Source: Rhizophagus irregularis (lineage: Eukaryota > Glomeromycota > Glomeromycetes > Glomerales > Glomeraceae). Taken from it: a stretch of DNA of 64,000 nt. Position numbers and translations under genes: made by a program. The notes beneath the pieces were generated by a model. It worked only from the letters and a program-made list of their open reading frames with translations, was not told the origin of the DNA and ran no database searches. Below are positions 1-13,329 of the stretch, piece by piece. Numbering within the stretch: position 1 is the stretch's first letter; each line of letters starts with the position of its first letter. The stretch lies in the NCBI RefSeq assembly GCF_026210795.1, contig NC_089456.1:1118501-1182500 (forward strand), given 5' to 3'.

Positions 1-3000
1 AGTTTACTTCATCATAATTGAATTTAAATCATCTGAAATTTTTGACCACTAACATCGTGCTGATGTGTGTTACACGAAAATATTTGTTTAAATCTGTAAA
101 AAAATTTTCAAGTATTTCAAGAATAGTATTTTCGGATATATTCTTGGATATTTTAATATTTATTATGCGTATAGTATGATGTGATATTTATCTGCGTATT
201 CGAAAATTGATATGTATACTCAGCAAAAAAATACTGAGTTTTGCAGTCATAATTTTGCGGAATCAAACCAAGATCACGCTATACTGATCTATACTAAACT
301 CAGCTAGGCAATTAGTCTCAATTGTAAAAGAATTAGTGTTAGTCTCCGTAAATGTTGTAAGTCCAAAAAGTCAAGTAAATATACCGGTTGTAAATCAGAA
401 TTACCATCTTTTAGCTAACCACAATAGTGTAGTATTTACAGCCAATTTACAGCTAACGTTTATAAGATTACAACCGCTAAAGGTTGTAATCTGATATATA
501 ATAATCGTTACTACGGAAACCAACCTTAAAAGGAATTACCAAAAAATTTTAATAAAGTGAAAAAATTAAAATTTCGTGTTTTTTTCAAAAAATTATCTGA
601 AAAACAGCCTTTTTGACCTTAGACAGATCTCTTGTAAATTTTACATACAGTATAACTGTTTAATATCATAATATGTGTAATTAATTATTTAATTTAATAT
701 TAATCTTATAAAATTTAAAAAATCGGACTGGTGACATCTCTATCGAAAATATATTGATTTTTATCGTCCGGAACAGTTTATACCCTGTTAAAGCATCCTT
801 TCACAAAAGTCACCACTATCCTTTTTTCAATTAAATACATTTATGTAACTGTAACTCAAAGTAATCGTGGTTGATCGCAGTCATGTGCATACTGTGACCC
901 TACCAGTTATGACGATGAAAATTCTTTTGATCTAATAACTTCCAAATTCTGGATTTGTGTAATAATTTTGACACATGAATAATGCTAAATAAGCCATTGA
1001 GGTTTTAATGTTTTGAACCTAAACGGATTACCATTCACGATCAGAATTTCGTCATAATATTTTGACATGAATAAGTCATTGAGGTTTTAATGTTTTGAAC
1101 CTAAAAGGATACCGACGATCAGAATCACGTCATAATATTTTGATATGAATAAACCATTGAGGTTTTTAATATTTTAAACCTATAAAGGAAAACCATCCAA
1201 AATCCCGAAAATTCAAATCCCGAAATTCAAAATCTCGAAATTCAAAATCCTGAAATTCAAAATCCCGAAATTCAAAATCCCGAATCCCGACACTTATTAT
1301 ATATACTTCGCAAAAATTAATGAATTTATTATTAATGATTAAAAGTTATTATTCTGAATTTATTAATCTGAAAAAAATAAATTTTATTTTGTGAATTTAT
1401 AAAAAGTAATTTTATTTTGTGATTTATAAAAAAAAAAGAATAAAATATTAAATAGAAAAAAATAAAACTTTTTCTTTTTAAAAAAAAAATTTTGCTTTAT
1501 ATTAAATAAAATTGTTATTTTTTTTGAATTGCTTTTTAATATATTATTTAAAATCATTTTTTTTTAAATTTTTTTAATTTTTTTTTAATTTTTTTTTGTA
1601 TTCATTTCATTATAATATAATCGTCATTCGTCAGGAAGACAATAAGTGTCAGGATCTGAAATTTCTGGATTTTGTCTGTCAGGATTGTGGAACGTTGGGT
1701 TTTCGGGATTCTGGTTGTCGAGATTTCGTAGTAAATTAATAAATCCTATTATTAATCGAGGATTTTTGTCATTTATTAGTTATTACTAATAGCATTAATT
1801 TGTTAGTGAACTCTATGGTCAAAGATATTAACCAAAAAAAAAAATACCAAAATTATTTTACGTTGAACCGAAAAAGGAAATACAATTAATGAAGCCACAG
1901 ATTAGGCATGCATGAATAAAAATAAATGATGGCTATGTAGATCTTATAGACAATTCCGGTAAATTAATACTGACTGGCCAGATTTGAAATGGCATGACAT
2001 GTTCATCATAAGGATATGCATATTTGGAAGTTATTTAAGCCACATAAAAATTTCCTATTATTGTTAATTTATATAAAATCATTGTTTATATTCGTAAACC
2101 CTACCATTAAAAAAAATTATTGGTTCGGTGATCGATAATTTATTGAAATTTCATTTACGGTTTCATTGGTTTCATTGTTTTTTTTAAAAAAGAATAAAGA
2201 ATTCTCTAAAATTTTCTCACAAGAAACTTTTGAAAATCTTCGAGAACGTATTTAGATAATAAGGAAATTATATCTATTTTTAAGAAATTTTTTTCTTTAA
2301 AAAAATTTTTTTTAAAAAAAAATCATTAAAAAAAAAATATCTACAAATGAAACCCTTCAATCCCTGTGAAGTGGCTTAGTCATTCTATAAAAAGAAATAA
2401 TTAAGTGTAAATTTCTATAATTAATATACTAATAAATACTCCTCGGAAATTAACCAGCCTAGTTGCCGTAGTTGTCACACAAATGCAGCAATTAATATGT
2501 TTTTAATTTTAATAAAACGTAAAAAAATTATTTTTGGGAATTCCGTAATAATTTTGTAATTATCAATACAAAGGGCGAAAAAAAAAAATAGTTAAGGCTA
2601 AATAAAAATCGAATTTTTTGAATGAATTTAGTAATAATTAACTGTTTATATCTAATTAATTACTTAAAATTAATTTTATATGGTTCGACATATAAGTAGG
2701 GTCATTTCACGTGTGATCACTTAATCACGTGTAAGTGCATAACTCCGCATAACTTCAGCCGAGTATGATATTTCCTTGTAGTAATACTGGCTGAATATCA
2801 CGTGATGTTTATTTCTTTATTTATGTTCATCAAAACTGAACAAGAAAATACAAGTTATTACAGGTAACGAAGTTAGAAGGTGGCACATAAACAACACGGA
2901 AAAGATTTTCCGAACCAATTTTAGTATAAAGTAGCGCCAATTTTTTGAACGACAGAAATTTTCTGAATACGAAAGAATAAATTTGTTTTTTTTTAATAAA

Positions 3001-3040
3001 AAAAAAATAAAAAAAGAAAAAAAAATAAAATAAAAAAAAA
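1..3040. other. AT-rich intergenic region
   Basis: No ORF with recognisable protein content was seen on either strand. The stretch is AT-rich with homopolymer A/T runs (for example 1430-1620 and 2280-2340). The only clear structure is the short tandem repeat cluster at 961-1290, annotated separately. The 3' end (2970-3040) is an A-rich run leading directly into the kinase start codon. Confidence 0.6.
961..1290. repeat. Two adjacent short tandem repeats
   Basis: Three imperfect copies of a unit of roughly 70-100 bp lie at about 966-1060, 1061-1134 and 1135-1195. Each contains CATTGAGGTTTTAATGTTTT followed by GAACCT and, in two copies, a GATCAGAAT..CGTCATAATATTTTGA segment. Directly after them (1197-1290) is an array of 14-15 bp units of the form AAATCCCGAAATTC, five to six copies with point changes. 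They look like ordinary minisatellite expansion. Confidence 0.7.
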
Positions 3041-4463
3041 ATGAAAATGAAAATAAAATTAAAGTCATTGATTAATAAATTAAACATATTTGAAAAAGAT
3101 TCCAAACCAGCAATTAAAGGATGGACCAGCGGGAATTTAGATATTGATAAATTTATAAAAGATACAATGTATGATGCTAAACATTCTGATAATTATTATT
3201 CTCACTTTCTCGAATGGGTACCGTACGATAGATTTACAAATATCAAACAAATTGGTGTAGGAGGATTTTCCAAAGTATATTCCGCAACATGGTTAGATGG
3301 TAAATCATCATATTATAAATTGAATAGTGGAAGTTGGAAAAAATCAATTCCTAAACCTATGAAAGTTACTTTAAAGAGGTTGAATGGATCGCAGAATATG
3401 TCTCCTGAATATTTAAATGAGGTAAATTTTATATCCAAATATAATAATATGATTATATGTAATTCATTCACTAATTTTTTTTTCAATAAATCATAGCTTA
3501 AAGTATGTTGGAATTTATACATCAAGTTAAAAGAATCATTATTACCATTTTATGGAATAACTAAGGACCCAGAGACTAAGGAATTTATGATTATTGAAAA
3601 ATATGCAGGACAAGGAAATTTAAGAAATATTCTTTCAAATAACTTTAACAAGATTTTATGGAAAGATAAAATTGAATTATTATGTTATTTAGCATTAAAC
3701 CTTAAAAATTTACATGAATTGGAATATTATCATAAAAATATTCATAGTGGAAACATCTTATTTTACGATCATTATTATAAGAAATCATATATTTTAGATT
3801 TTGGATTAACTGGACCAGTAAAAGAACAAAAAGATAATGTAATATATGGAGTATTACCTTATATTGCTCCTGAAGTTTTAAATGGGGAACCATATACATC
3901 ATCATCTGATATTTATAGTTTTGGTGTAATTATGGCTGAATTATCATCCGGAAAACCACCCTTTCATGATAGAAAACATAATGCTAATTTATCATTAGAA
4001 ATATGTAATGGTCTTAGACCAGAATTTGGAAAAGAAACTCCGGAAATTTATAAGAAATTAGCTTATAGATGCATGAATGCTAATTCAAATCAAAGACCAA
4101 TAGCAACTCAATTATATGAGATACTGGAGATTTGGAAAGATTCTATTAATTGTAAAAATTTTGGTTATAAAAGGAAAGAAATTAAAGCTATATTTGAAGA
4201 AGCTGATAAAGGAATACCGGACATTTCAACCTCACATAAGAAGGATCCTGATGCGGTATATACTAGTAGAACATTTAAATTTAGCAATTTACCAAAACCT
4301 GTTAATTTATCTGTTATTGCCTCATATCTTAATGATGAAGAAAATTATCAAAGTATTATTATTTTAAAATTTTTATTATTTTTTTTTTAAAAAAATAATT
4401 TTATAAAATTACTAATTTTTTTTTTATCTTTATTTTTTTTTAATAGATTGTCATGTCAGCTAG
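3041..4463 (+). CDS. TKL-like protein kinase of the Rhizophagus expanded family, catalytic Asp replaced
   Basis: Spliced model: exon 1 3041-3421, intron 3422-3496 (GTAAAT..ATAG, 75 nt), exon 2 from 3497. The join is in frame and restores the family text (LNE|LKVCWNLYIK..PFYGITKDPETKEFMII). Without a further intron, translation runs to a stop at 4388-4390 through a poly-T stretch. A second intron 4353-4446 (GTATTA..AATAG) gives a short last exon ending NCHVS at 4461-4463, which I prefer. Visible motifs: glycine loop IGVGGFSKVY (about residues 71-80), VAIK-type Lys in VTLKRL (112), a candidate C-helix Glu (127), DFG (228-230), APE (251-253). The catalytic loop reads HKNIHSGNIL (206-215), so the HRD Asp is Asn. 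The N-terminus is short and lacks the Cys-rich head of many relatives. Known: such kinases are greatly expanded in Glomeromycotina. Inferred: a pseudokinase, or a kinase with low activity. Confidence 0.85.
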
Positions 4464-4945
4464 TTAGTTGACTTAGCCACTTAGGTCATATACAATTATA
4501 ATATATTTAACTTAGTTTATTGTTGTTATATATGTTTTAAAGTAGTACATTTTATATTATTTGTTATAAATTTATTTAAATTTATAGATGTTTTTAGGTA
4601 AATTAGTATTTATATATTAATTTATTGGCGAACTTGTTTAATAATTATATTTATTCTTTGTCTATAGTTTTTTTTTTTACTTTATTTATTTATTTATTTA
4701 TATATATACATCTTTGTAATTTATTTTTAATACCAATGTGTCTCTTGACAAATAAAATTAGCATTCAGATTACTAGTTTACAATTGTACCTTCGGTAGTA
4801 AATTTGGGAATGTTTTGTAAGAATTCATAAATAAATTTATTTAATATGGTTTGTTTTTTTTTAAGGGTATAAATATATTATTGTATATTTTTGTCCTTCC
4901 TCCATGGTTCCACCAATAATAAATTGGTTTATACTGTACTGTATA
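4464..4945. other. AT-rich intergenic region
   Basis: 3' flank of the kinase gene. It holds T-rich runs and short TTTA repeats (about 4680-4700). No gene was seen. Confidence 0.5.
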
Positions 4946-5443
4946 CAGTCAGCTCGCGTTATAACGAATTTGGTGTCCGGGCCGATCTGACTTTCGTTAT
5001 AAGAAAATTCGTTATTATTATGTTATTATTATAGGAAAACCTGGTATAATACGGGAAAATTTTGTATATCGCGGTATATCGCATTACCAATTGAAATTTA
5101 TATAATGTGAATGATTTTATGTCATACGGTGAAAATTACATACGCTGAAATATAACTTAAATAGTTCCTAAATTTACCTATATTCTATTGCCATAAGTAG
5201 TAACCATTTAAAACTCGTTTAATTTATGAAATTTTTATAAAATAGTGTGTCGTTATAATATTAAATTCGTTACAATGTGAGTCATTTTGTATATACTGTT
5301 TATACACTTTACTTCGTTAAACGGTATACAGCATTTAATTAGTAAAATTCGGTATAGTAAGATTATTTTTATGTCAAAATCCGTACCACAGTGAAAATCC
5401 GTTATACTAAATAATTCGTTATATCGATAACGCGAGCAGACTG
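4946..5443. mobile_element. pogo/Tc1-like non-autonomous DNA transposon (MITE)
   Basis: The left end begins CAGTCAGCTCGCGTTATAAC and the right end, read in reverse complement, begins CAGTCTGCTCGCGTTAT. Both are flanked by the dinucleotide TA (4944-4945 and 5444-5445). Inside, CGTTATA-type motifs recur on both strands and there is no coding capacity. TIRs of the form CAGTC..CGTTATAACGAA with TA duplication are typical of pogo/Tigger-type families. About 498 bp. Confidence 0.8.
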
Positions 5444-7019
5444 TATAGCCATAGAACAAGTTAGAGTTTATTTGGAGATTTACCGGATTTACTTAATATA
5501 TGTTGTGCCTCAGGTACCTCAGGTGTCGATTTGCGTTAGTTGATAACCGACGCTAGCCACGCGAGTAAATAAATTACAGTGTTGGCATATGACAAAGTCA
5601 TATAGTTTCGAAATATGACTTTTGTCATATGGCCATATTTTTTATTTTATTTTTATTTTTAAGATAACGACAGCGTCTGTCGACAAGTACAAATAACTAG
5701 TAATATACAATAAGAAAAGAGCCAAGCTACTGAGCTAATTCCTAAATTAAATAAAGACTAGGCTATAATCACAAATTGCAATCGAACTTGCCGATAAAGA
5801 AGAGAAAACGAAAATAAACGCACTGAGGAGAGCGGCTAAGCACAGCTATATTATATCATCTCATATCAAAACCACGTGACTTTATAATTCTAGCTGCTTA
5901 AAAACAAAAATTAAAATAATGCTGGCCAAATTTATAATGCTGGCCTGAATTAAAGATCTGTTGCCATGCGTCATATCGCACAATAATCACTTTTTTTTTA
6001 TTTACAAGTAAGCTGAGAGTGACTTTCAAAATTTAATGTTTAATTATACCTTATATTAATAAGAAATACTGTACTATGGACTACCACAGATACACATATC
6101 ATTCAAAGAATTTTTTATTTGAGTTCATTAGAGTTCATATGATCTAACCATATTATTTCATATGTCGAAAAGTCGAAGAAACATTTACTTTATTATTCAG
6201 TAATAAAAAACTTTTTTTTTTTTTGAAATTCCAAATTCCACAATATTTCTTTATATAGTTAATTAAGCGTGTATATAAATGAAAAGTGCTATGAGCGAGA
6301 GGAGAGTGACAAAAAAAACTTGAAGACACGCGACTTCTTTAGTAATAATGATCCTTATATTGAAATAAAATCTTCAAAAGTATTATAATGATAATATTAT
6401 AACGACATATACGACATACCATTTTTTGGATTCCTTTGATGTCGTTATATAAAACATAATAAATCTCATTATAATGACAATTAGAAAAAGTTTACTAATG
6501 ACCCGAAGAGTGTCGTTATAACGAGCAGCACTTGTATAATCAGCTGAGCGATTTCTTGGCTCAATGTTGTTAAGGAAAATAATTATTTTTTTTTGCTTAT
6601 TTTTTGCCTTTACTGATCCATTAAACTTTTTAATAAAACATCTCGGCTGTTTCAATGAATTAGATTATTAAGTTAGCCTGTTTACTATGTTTACTAGCAA
6701 TTTCTAAAGTTCTTTGACTGGTGCGGGTGGAAGTATCGACTGAATGATAATTAGATCATAATTTTTATCGAGCGGTTAATTCTTGCTCATTAAATATTGA
6801 CAATCTAATTTTCTTTTTATTATATTCGCTAGTAAATCTCTGTTAATCATCAAATTGGCTAAAAAGAACTTATGATTTTCTGTTTTTAGCCTCTACGAGT
6901 TTAAAGTGGATAATTTATCTACTCTTCCTTTTTGGGAGATAAAGTGATAATTTTCATATGTTTTCGTTTTACATGAAGTTAATTTATACAAATAAAAATA
7001 CGATGTTCCGGGGTATCTT
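5444..7019. other. Intergenic DNA with a hairpin and a pogo-like remnant
   Basis: No gene was recognised. A strong inverted repeat at 5586-5631 pairs CATATGACAAAGTCATA with TATGACTTTTGTCATATG around a short loop. At about 6380-6535 there is a degenerate pogo-like remnant: the right end read in reverse gives CTGCTCGTTATAACGACA, and several ATAACGACAT motifs lie inside, but the left end is not clear. Confidence 0.45.
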
Positions 7020-7290
7020 ATATGGCCAACATAGGTTTCTCCTTAATTGTCATGTGGTAATAAACATGCACTTATACTGTTTTTAACAACCTATAACGGA
7101 TTTTATTGATGCGCAGTATATCATACCCTATAAAAAATTTTATCCGTTATTTCTGTAAAAACTCCGTAAAAATGAGCCTTTTACGGATCCATTCACGGAA
7201 AATGTAAATAATCCGTGATATAAGGTTATTAATTCCGGAAATATGAGCCTTTTACGGAAAAAAGACGAAATATAAAAAACGGATAGACTT
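7020..7290 (+). repeat. Dispersed repeat, copy 1 (inverted copy at 51.9-52.05 kb)
   Basis: The segment about 7136-7260 (TTATTTCTGTAAAAACTCC, then ATGAGCCTTTTACGGAT, then TATAAGGTTATTAATTCCGG) recurs in reverse complement at about 51900-52050, with substitutions and small indels. Within it, ATGAGCCTTTTACGGA occurs twice. No coding capacity. Probably part of a non-autonomous transposon; ends not defined. Confidence 0.65.
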
Positions 7291-7572
7291 TTTTTACAAG
7301 GATAATAATATATATTTATAAAGTATTTTTTTATTAATCAAAAAACAGTAGCGATAGACTATTTTTTTTTATTTTGCTTTAAAAAGTAATAGTTGTGCAA
7401 CAAAAAAAAAATATTTAGAGTCCTTTTTCTTTTTTTTTATTGCACATCTTCTTATTCCACACATCCTCTTATTCTTCTCTCCTTAATAAATATTATTATT
7501 TTTTTTGTGCGTAAATTAATATTTTATTTTTATTTCATGCAAATAATATTTTTTTTTACACAAATAAATATC

Positions 7573-8125
7573 TAGGGTATACCATTTATTCCAAGGTCAA
7601 GATAACAAATGTTGAACAAGTAAAAAAACATTTTTTTTTAAAAAATGTAAAAAAAAAATCAAAATGAGGATTACTCCTAATATACCAACATAGAGATAAG
7701 GTGAGAACATTAGATTAGACTAACCTACTCAAGTGAAGTCAACCAATGGACCTGGTCGTTAAAAAGAACAAGTGGATGCAATGATAAGGGGAGTTATGGC
7801 GACCCTATTGAGCTGGCAGGTCTGTAATGGATACTGCCTCACGTCTATTTTAACGATGTCTAGGAGAGAAGTTGGTGGTGCGAAGCAATGACCTATTGCT
7901 GTGTCTTTGTCGGATCACTTGATGAATCATGAGACTAGGTGCCGCTGTAACTGCAGTGAAGCTTCTATGTTATGTTCACTTAGTTGACACTAACCTATTT
8001 ACTTTTTTTTCAGCCTAATTAAATTCATCAAAAAATGGTAATGACAGTTATTGTACACCAAAAATTTAAAAGCAGTAATCGAAAATATAAAATATCTAGG
8101 TAATACCATCTAATTCAAGGTCGGT
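7573..8125. other. Complex segment between 30-bp direct repeats
   Basis: A motif close to ATACCATTTATTCCAAGGTC occurs at 7579-7600 and again as ATACCATCTAATTCAAGGTC at 8104-8123, enclosing about 500 bp. The middle (7690-7995) is less AT-rich and more complex than its surroundings, but I found no open frame or RNA family in it. It could be a degenerate transposon or retroposon fragment. Confidence 0.35.
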
Positions 8126-10896
8126 AAATTATTTTTTGTTGTAATTTGCTGTCATCACGTGATTTTAAAATAAAGTTTGATTGGCTACAAATTTAATATT
8201 GCGATATATTGTATTATTTGTTAAAGGTAAATAAGATGGATTTTTTTTAATTATAGATATAATAAAAGATAAAAAAAAATGAAACTTTCCATCCAAAAAG
8301 CCATTTAAGAGTCTACAAAATAAAAATAAACATTAATTAAAGTTTGCTAAAAGAGATAAATTAAAAAAAAAAGTACGTGTTTCTTTATTAGATACTTATT
8401 TTTTGTGAAAGATTGGAATCAACAAAAAACAGAGAAATAACCAAATAAATGAAAATGTAAGAACTACCAACATCAAAACCAAAGATAATGAAATGAGACT
8501 GAAAAACAAAATCAAAGCCTAAGGGTAATGAAAACAAAATTAAAAATGAAATCAAAGCCAAAAAAAAAATGAGAGGAAAAATGAGACCAAAGGCCGAAAA
8601 TGAAACCAAAGCCCAAAAATAGAATGGAAAAAAATAAATGAAAATCTACAAAAACTAAGAAGAAATGGTTAATTAAAGAATAAAATACATAAACCTATGA
8701 CTTAACAATTTTAAGAGGCGATCATGCAAATTTTGATGCATAAAGTTAATTAACGCTAAACAGTTGTTACACAGTTTTATTTACATTTTATGATTATCTC
8801 CATTCAAAATAATAGTCATTTATTTAACCGGGCCGGTAAATACTAGAATGTGGTAATACGTCAAATATAACGAATAAAAATCAAGATAAGTCATTTTTAA
8901 GTCATCTTAGAAATGGAGAAAGAAGAGGACTCGAGGCAGGGACGATGACAATAGGTTCGATGAAACTTTCAAACTCAACTGTAAAGCAACTAGATGAAAC
9001 ACAAAGATTGAGATTCGGAAGGTGTCTTAACAAATTCAAAGATGTATTATTTAATCAATTAAATATTTAACTGCTAATATATTATTTTGAATTATAGATG
9101 CACTCAGAAATCTCAATTGGCTGAGCATACCGAATGAAACCCAACAAAAAAAGACGTACATTTGGTAATTTCTGATTTTTCTTTCCCTCTTCGCGGGAAA
9201 TTATTGGATGTGAGGGAAGATACACATGCCCGGAATAATAATAATATATAAATAAGCAAATTTTCTGACTGAAATAAGGCAAGAAATATGAGAATAATTA
9301 TCGATTTCTTATCCATCATTGTTTAAAGTTGCAGGTTCCCTGATAGAATTCATTGTAAAGTGTACAAGAAAGAGGTAACACTAAAAAGTCATAAAATAAC
9401 GATAATGGTAAAAGTTGATTAAACACTGCAGAGGTCTTAGTACGAACACTTCTGAAGAAATTAAAAATGTTTTAAAAATATAAAAATTACAAAAAAAATC
9501 AAGGTGAACGTGAATTAATTAACACAAATTTCAACAAGAACCAATGATTGAAAAGAAATTATGTACCAGGAATCTACACGAAAATCATGTCGAAGATCAT
9601 ATTTTATCAATATTTGTTCAGTTGAGCAGATAATGAAAGAACTGTACCAAAGTTTCCTTGATAGTTTAAACTTTACACTTGTATTTTTTGTAGGGTGGGA
9701 GTAGAGGAAACAAGAGTAATGCTAAAAAAATTAATTAAAAAAAAAATCGTTAGTATGGTTGGTACCAGAGGACCACACTAACATAAAAAAAAGAAACCTC
9801 CAAGAAAAGTGAAGGTAGGTTAATCCCTCCTTCAGGAAAACCAGTTCCACCCCTTCTCTTTTCAGTCTTTTTTTGTCTAATAAGCTTGTTTATCGAAATT
9901 ACCCTGCTTAGCCTGCTTAGCGTGCTTACCTTAATAGACTTAATAGATGCATGAAATACGATACATATATATCTTTGTTGATAGAAATAATTTCTTCTTC
10001 AACAAGTGCAAAAGATTCAATATGGTAAGAAGGATATTATGATAAGGATATATTGGTAAGAAGGATAAAAAAATTAATAGGGAAAAGTAGGGGAAATAAG
10101 GTCTTTTTATACCTTTTTTTGTCGTACAAACTTTTGTAATGGGAAATAAATATTTTTCAGATTTTCCCACGGGTACACACAAAAACGCGAAAAATAATCA
10201 GTTTCGCGTCTATTAAATATTAAAATAAACATTAGTTATTAAATAATAATACTATAGTATATTTAATTTGGTCCCACAGTCCAAATAAACTCAGATAGTC
10301 GATAGCCACATGAAAACGCCAAAATGAAAGTTTTTGTGTCTATATATAATGACTGTATAAATATACGCAGCAAAATAATTAAATGAGTCATTCCGTAAGA
10401 TGAAATTATAATATATTTATTGAATAACTTTTCCATGTACTAGTCTGTTTACTCCGCAATTTAAGCAATTTTTTAAAAAAAATAACTCCGGTTTTCTATA
10501 TTAAATAAAATTAAAAATTTCTAAAACAGACAAATAAAGTAATTAACAAAAAGAAACACTATAAATACCAAATAAACCTACCGAACTGAAATCACGTCTA
10601 AACAAAGGTTAAACATTGTTAGAGGGGATGGCAAAAATTATGTACCACCCGGGGACTTTTCCTAAAAGTATGTATATTAAATCAAAATATTTTCTCACCG
10701 GCCAGTGTATGTTAATATTCTGAGCTTTTGTTTTCAGTATAATCAAATAATATGTTTAAATGTATTTCACTACTGTATTGTTTAAACATGGTGACATAAA
10801 AGTCTGCCCGCTCGCTGTATGAGTCGATACTGTCATTGAACAATAATCTTGATAAAGAAAGTGCTCATAACTGATAATATACCACATTTTCGAATT
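8126..10896. other. Intergenic region
   Basis: No recognisable gene. 8420-8640 is a purine-rich tract with loose repeats of ATGAAA(C)CAAAGCC. The short ORFs in 9080-9320 and 9940-10180 have no family features and lie in AT-rich DNA, so they were not called. The region ends where homology to the HMG-gene duplication begins. Confidence 0.45.
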
Positions 10897-12902
10897 GAAT
10901 GTGAATGAAAATTTTTTTATTTTATCAATAATAATATTGTTACAACTTATACATTTTGGTGTCTTGGTCCCGAAATATTATTTGGTCAACATAATCCTAT
11001 CAAACCGCTAGACAAGAATAATCGGCCTTGTCGGTATCGGCACATAAAAACTCGTGGCATGAAAATTCAAAGATCTTGTTCCTAATGGCCACATTATATA
11101 TGGCCTAAAGTTCAGTCCAAAAAAAAAAAATAAATTTATGTTAACTACCAGTAAAATTGCAATAAAGTTAGTCAATACATTAACTTTTAATAAACTATTT
11201 TTCGTTCTTCGCTACCTGTTTCCTCTAGTACTTCCATGTACTTCCATGGAGAAACTCGATCATGACCTTGATAAATGTTAAGATTCGCTCAAAATTTATT
11301 CGACTATATTAAGATTTGGCAACTACATTCCCTATTCACGTAAATTTGATTCATGAGGAATCCTAATAAATGATATATTTGTTCGTTGTTGTAAAATATT
11401 GTATTGTTTCAGGTCTCAGGTGTGAGCACATATGTTTTATTTTTCCTAATTTTTTTAAAAAAAAAATGTTATTGCGGAAAAAAAAGACTGAGATGACTTG
11501 AATATACAACAAGTTCACTCTGAGAAATAATGAAATATATAGGTACCGGTTTTCTAGATGCAGACTTTTGATGCTTCCGCTTCTATTAATTATTTGAGAG
11601 AATTAAGTCGTAAATGTTTCAATCGGAAAACTTCTAATGAAGGTTACCAACGCTAATATGGGGTGAGTATATAAAAAGGGACCAAATTGATGAAAAATAT
11701 TTTTTTTTTTGCATTGTGAACAATCAATAACAATTTGAACATTTGATATAGAACAATACTATCTAAAAATTTTTTCAGCGATTTTGTTCCCTTTTTCTAG
11801 AACTCACCCCAATTTTGTAACCATAATAATGACGCCTTTACTAATAAATATAGAGTTCAAAAAAGTTTGCCCTTAATTTAACTTGATATTATTAAGCGAA
11901 CCAAATTTTATTGGACACTCCTATTGATCGGGGCACTCAGTAACTATTCAAGATACCATACGAATATGGTTTAATAAACTGCTGGCTCCTTGTTGTGAGT
12001 TACTAAAACGGTTAAACACTCGCTTAAACTTTATCATCTTTATTATTATATTGATAATTACAAGGAAGGTTAATAATCACACAAAAACTCCGAGAAATTA
12101 CCAATTTCGAAATGTAACATCACAAGCAAAGAAAGATTTAATGAAAGAGAATTATTATGAAACTAATAAATTAATGATTATATTGTCATACCACAGCGCT
12201 AACTAATAATAATAAAGTGCTTAATAATAGAAATATTTGGAAATATTTGGAAAAATGGGGGTAAAAAAAGAATGTTTGCGGCGTACGAAAAAGAATTTTT
12301 TTTTCTTCTTAATGAAGAATTTCATTACGAATGAAATCTTCAGTTAATTCACAAACGTTGTAACATTATGATACTTTGATAAAATTACTAAATTTGTTAT
12401 TATTGATCATGGTAGATCGCACCATAAATTTCTCTTTACGCGTTCTTGTGCCAATAAAATTGAAAAGTCTCAGTATCCTATTTCGGAAATTTGTGACATC
12501 TACACGATAATGTCGATCTTTCTTTTGTGCGATCGTATTTTTCTCTTATAAACTATACTAAATAATCAGTCTAATATTAAAAAAAAAATGACATCATATA
12601 GATCATTAAAAAATGTTTCTATAGTTTACAAATACGGTTTACTTATTCTAAAATTAGATTGCAATAATGAAAATACGATACTGTATAATATACTTCAATT
12701 TTTTTTTTTATATTTAACATTTTGATTTGGCGTATCGAAATAATAGTTTTTTCTATGCTCTCTGACGCAATGAGTTTGCCTTGAATGAAATTGCCCTTTC
12801 ATCTATTTCCGAATTTCGAAAGAATGTTTACATTTTCTTTTAATCGGAGAGAAAAACTGTCCATTGCTTTCAGAAGCAAGAAATTAATTATGAAAAAAAA
12901 AC

Positions 12903-12911
12903 GTATAAAAT
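12903..12911 (+). promoter_or_regulatory. TATA box of HMG gene 1
   Basis: CGTATAAAATGAC sits about 40 bp before the start codon. The paralog has the matching AGTATAAAATGAC at about 25610-25620 in the same position. The block between this element and the ATG (..CACCTTTTTCGGT..) is conserved in both copies, which implies a very short 5' leader or conserved core promoter. Confidence 0.5.
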
Positions 12912-12948
12912 GACGAACATTTAGCCCACCTTTTTCGGTAGGGTGGAT

Positions 12949-13329
12949 ATGACAAAGTATAAGAAAATACGTATGAATCCCTCCTCCTCAGCGACAATTA
13001 CAAAAAAAAAGAAACCCCCCAACGGGTTTTCCATTTTCCTCAAAATGTACACACCATATATAAAACAACAATTCCCTAATTATTCATCTAACGAAATTAT
13101 GAAAGAAGCCGCACATCAATGGAATAATACTCCGCAAGATTTAAAGAATTCATTCCTGATTTATGCCGTTGATGAAGGTTGGATTCATCATTATGCCCGG
13201 TCGACGGTGCCACCCCGATCGTCGACCAATATATTTGACTCGAATAAAAAAGAAGTGAAAGAAGTAGAGAAAGATTGTCATCAACCGGATGACGATGAAT
13301 TATTTCGTAAATTTATAAATATGCCTTAG
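12949..13329 (+). CDS. MATA-HMG-type HMG-box protein, gene 1
   Basis: Intronless ORF of 126 residues from the ATG at 12949. A GTG in frame six bases upstream also opens the frame, but the paralog starts at the position matching this ATG. After a basic Lys-rich stretch, the HMG box runs about residues 22-76: PPNGFSIFLK, FPNYSSNEIMKEAA, QW, LKNSFLIYA. The C-terminal tail is polar and ends with an acidic segment (DCHQPDDDELF) shared with gene 2. HMG-box proteins of this size bind DNA in the nucleus. In fungi the MATA-HMG type includes mating-type regulators, and in Rhizophagus the family is expanded to many copies; a mating role for this copy is not shown. Gene 2 is about half identical over the box and next residues. 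Confidence 0.85.
   Translation: MTKYKKIRMNPSSSATITKKKKPPNGFSIFLKMYTPYIKQQFPNYSSNEIMKEAAHQWNNTPQDLKNSFLIYAVDEGWIHHYARSTVPPRSSTNIFDSNKKEVKEVEKDCHQPDDDELFRKFINMP

Noticed and set aside
2817-3105. Two minus-strand ORFs upstream of the kinase
   Set aside because: They read the poly-A/T stretch before the kinase ATG as Phe/Ile runs. No other support.
12943-12948. GTG start for HMG gene 1
   Set aside because: An ATG six bases downstream aligns with the ATG of the paralog. Non-ATG initiation is not needed.
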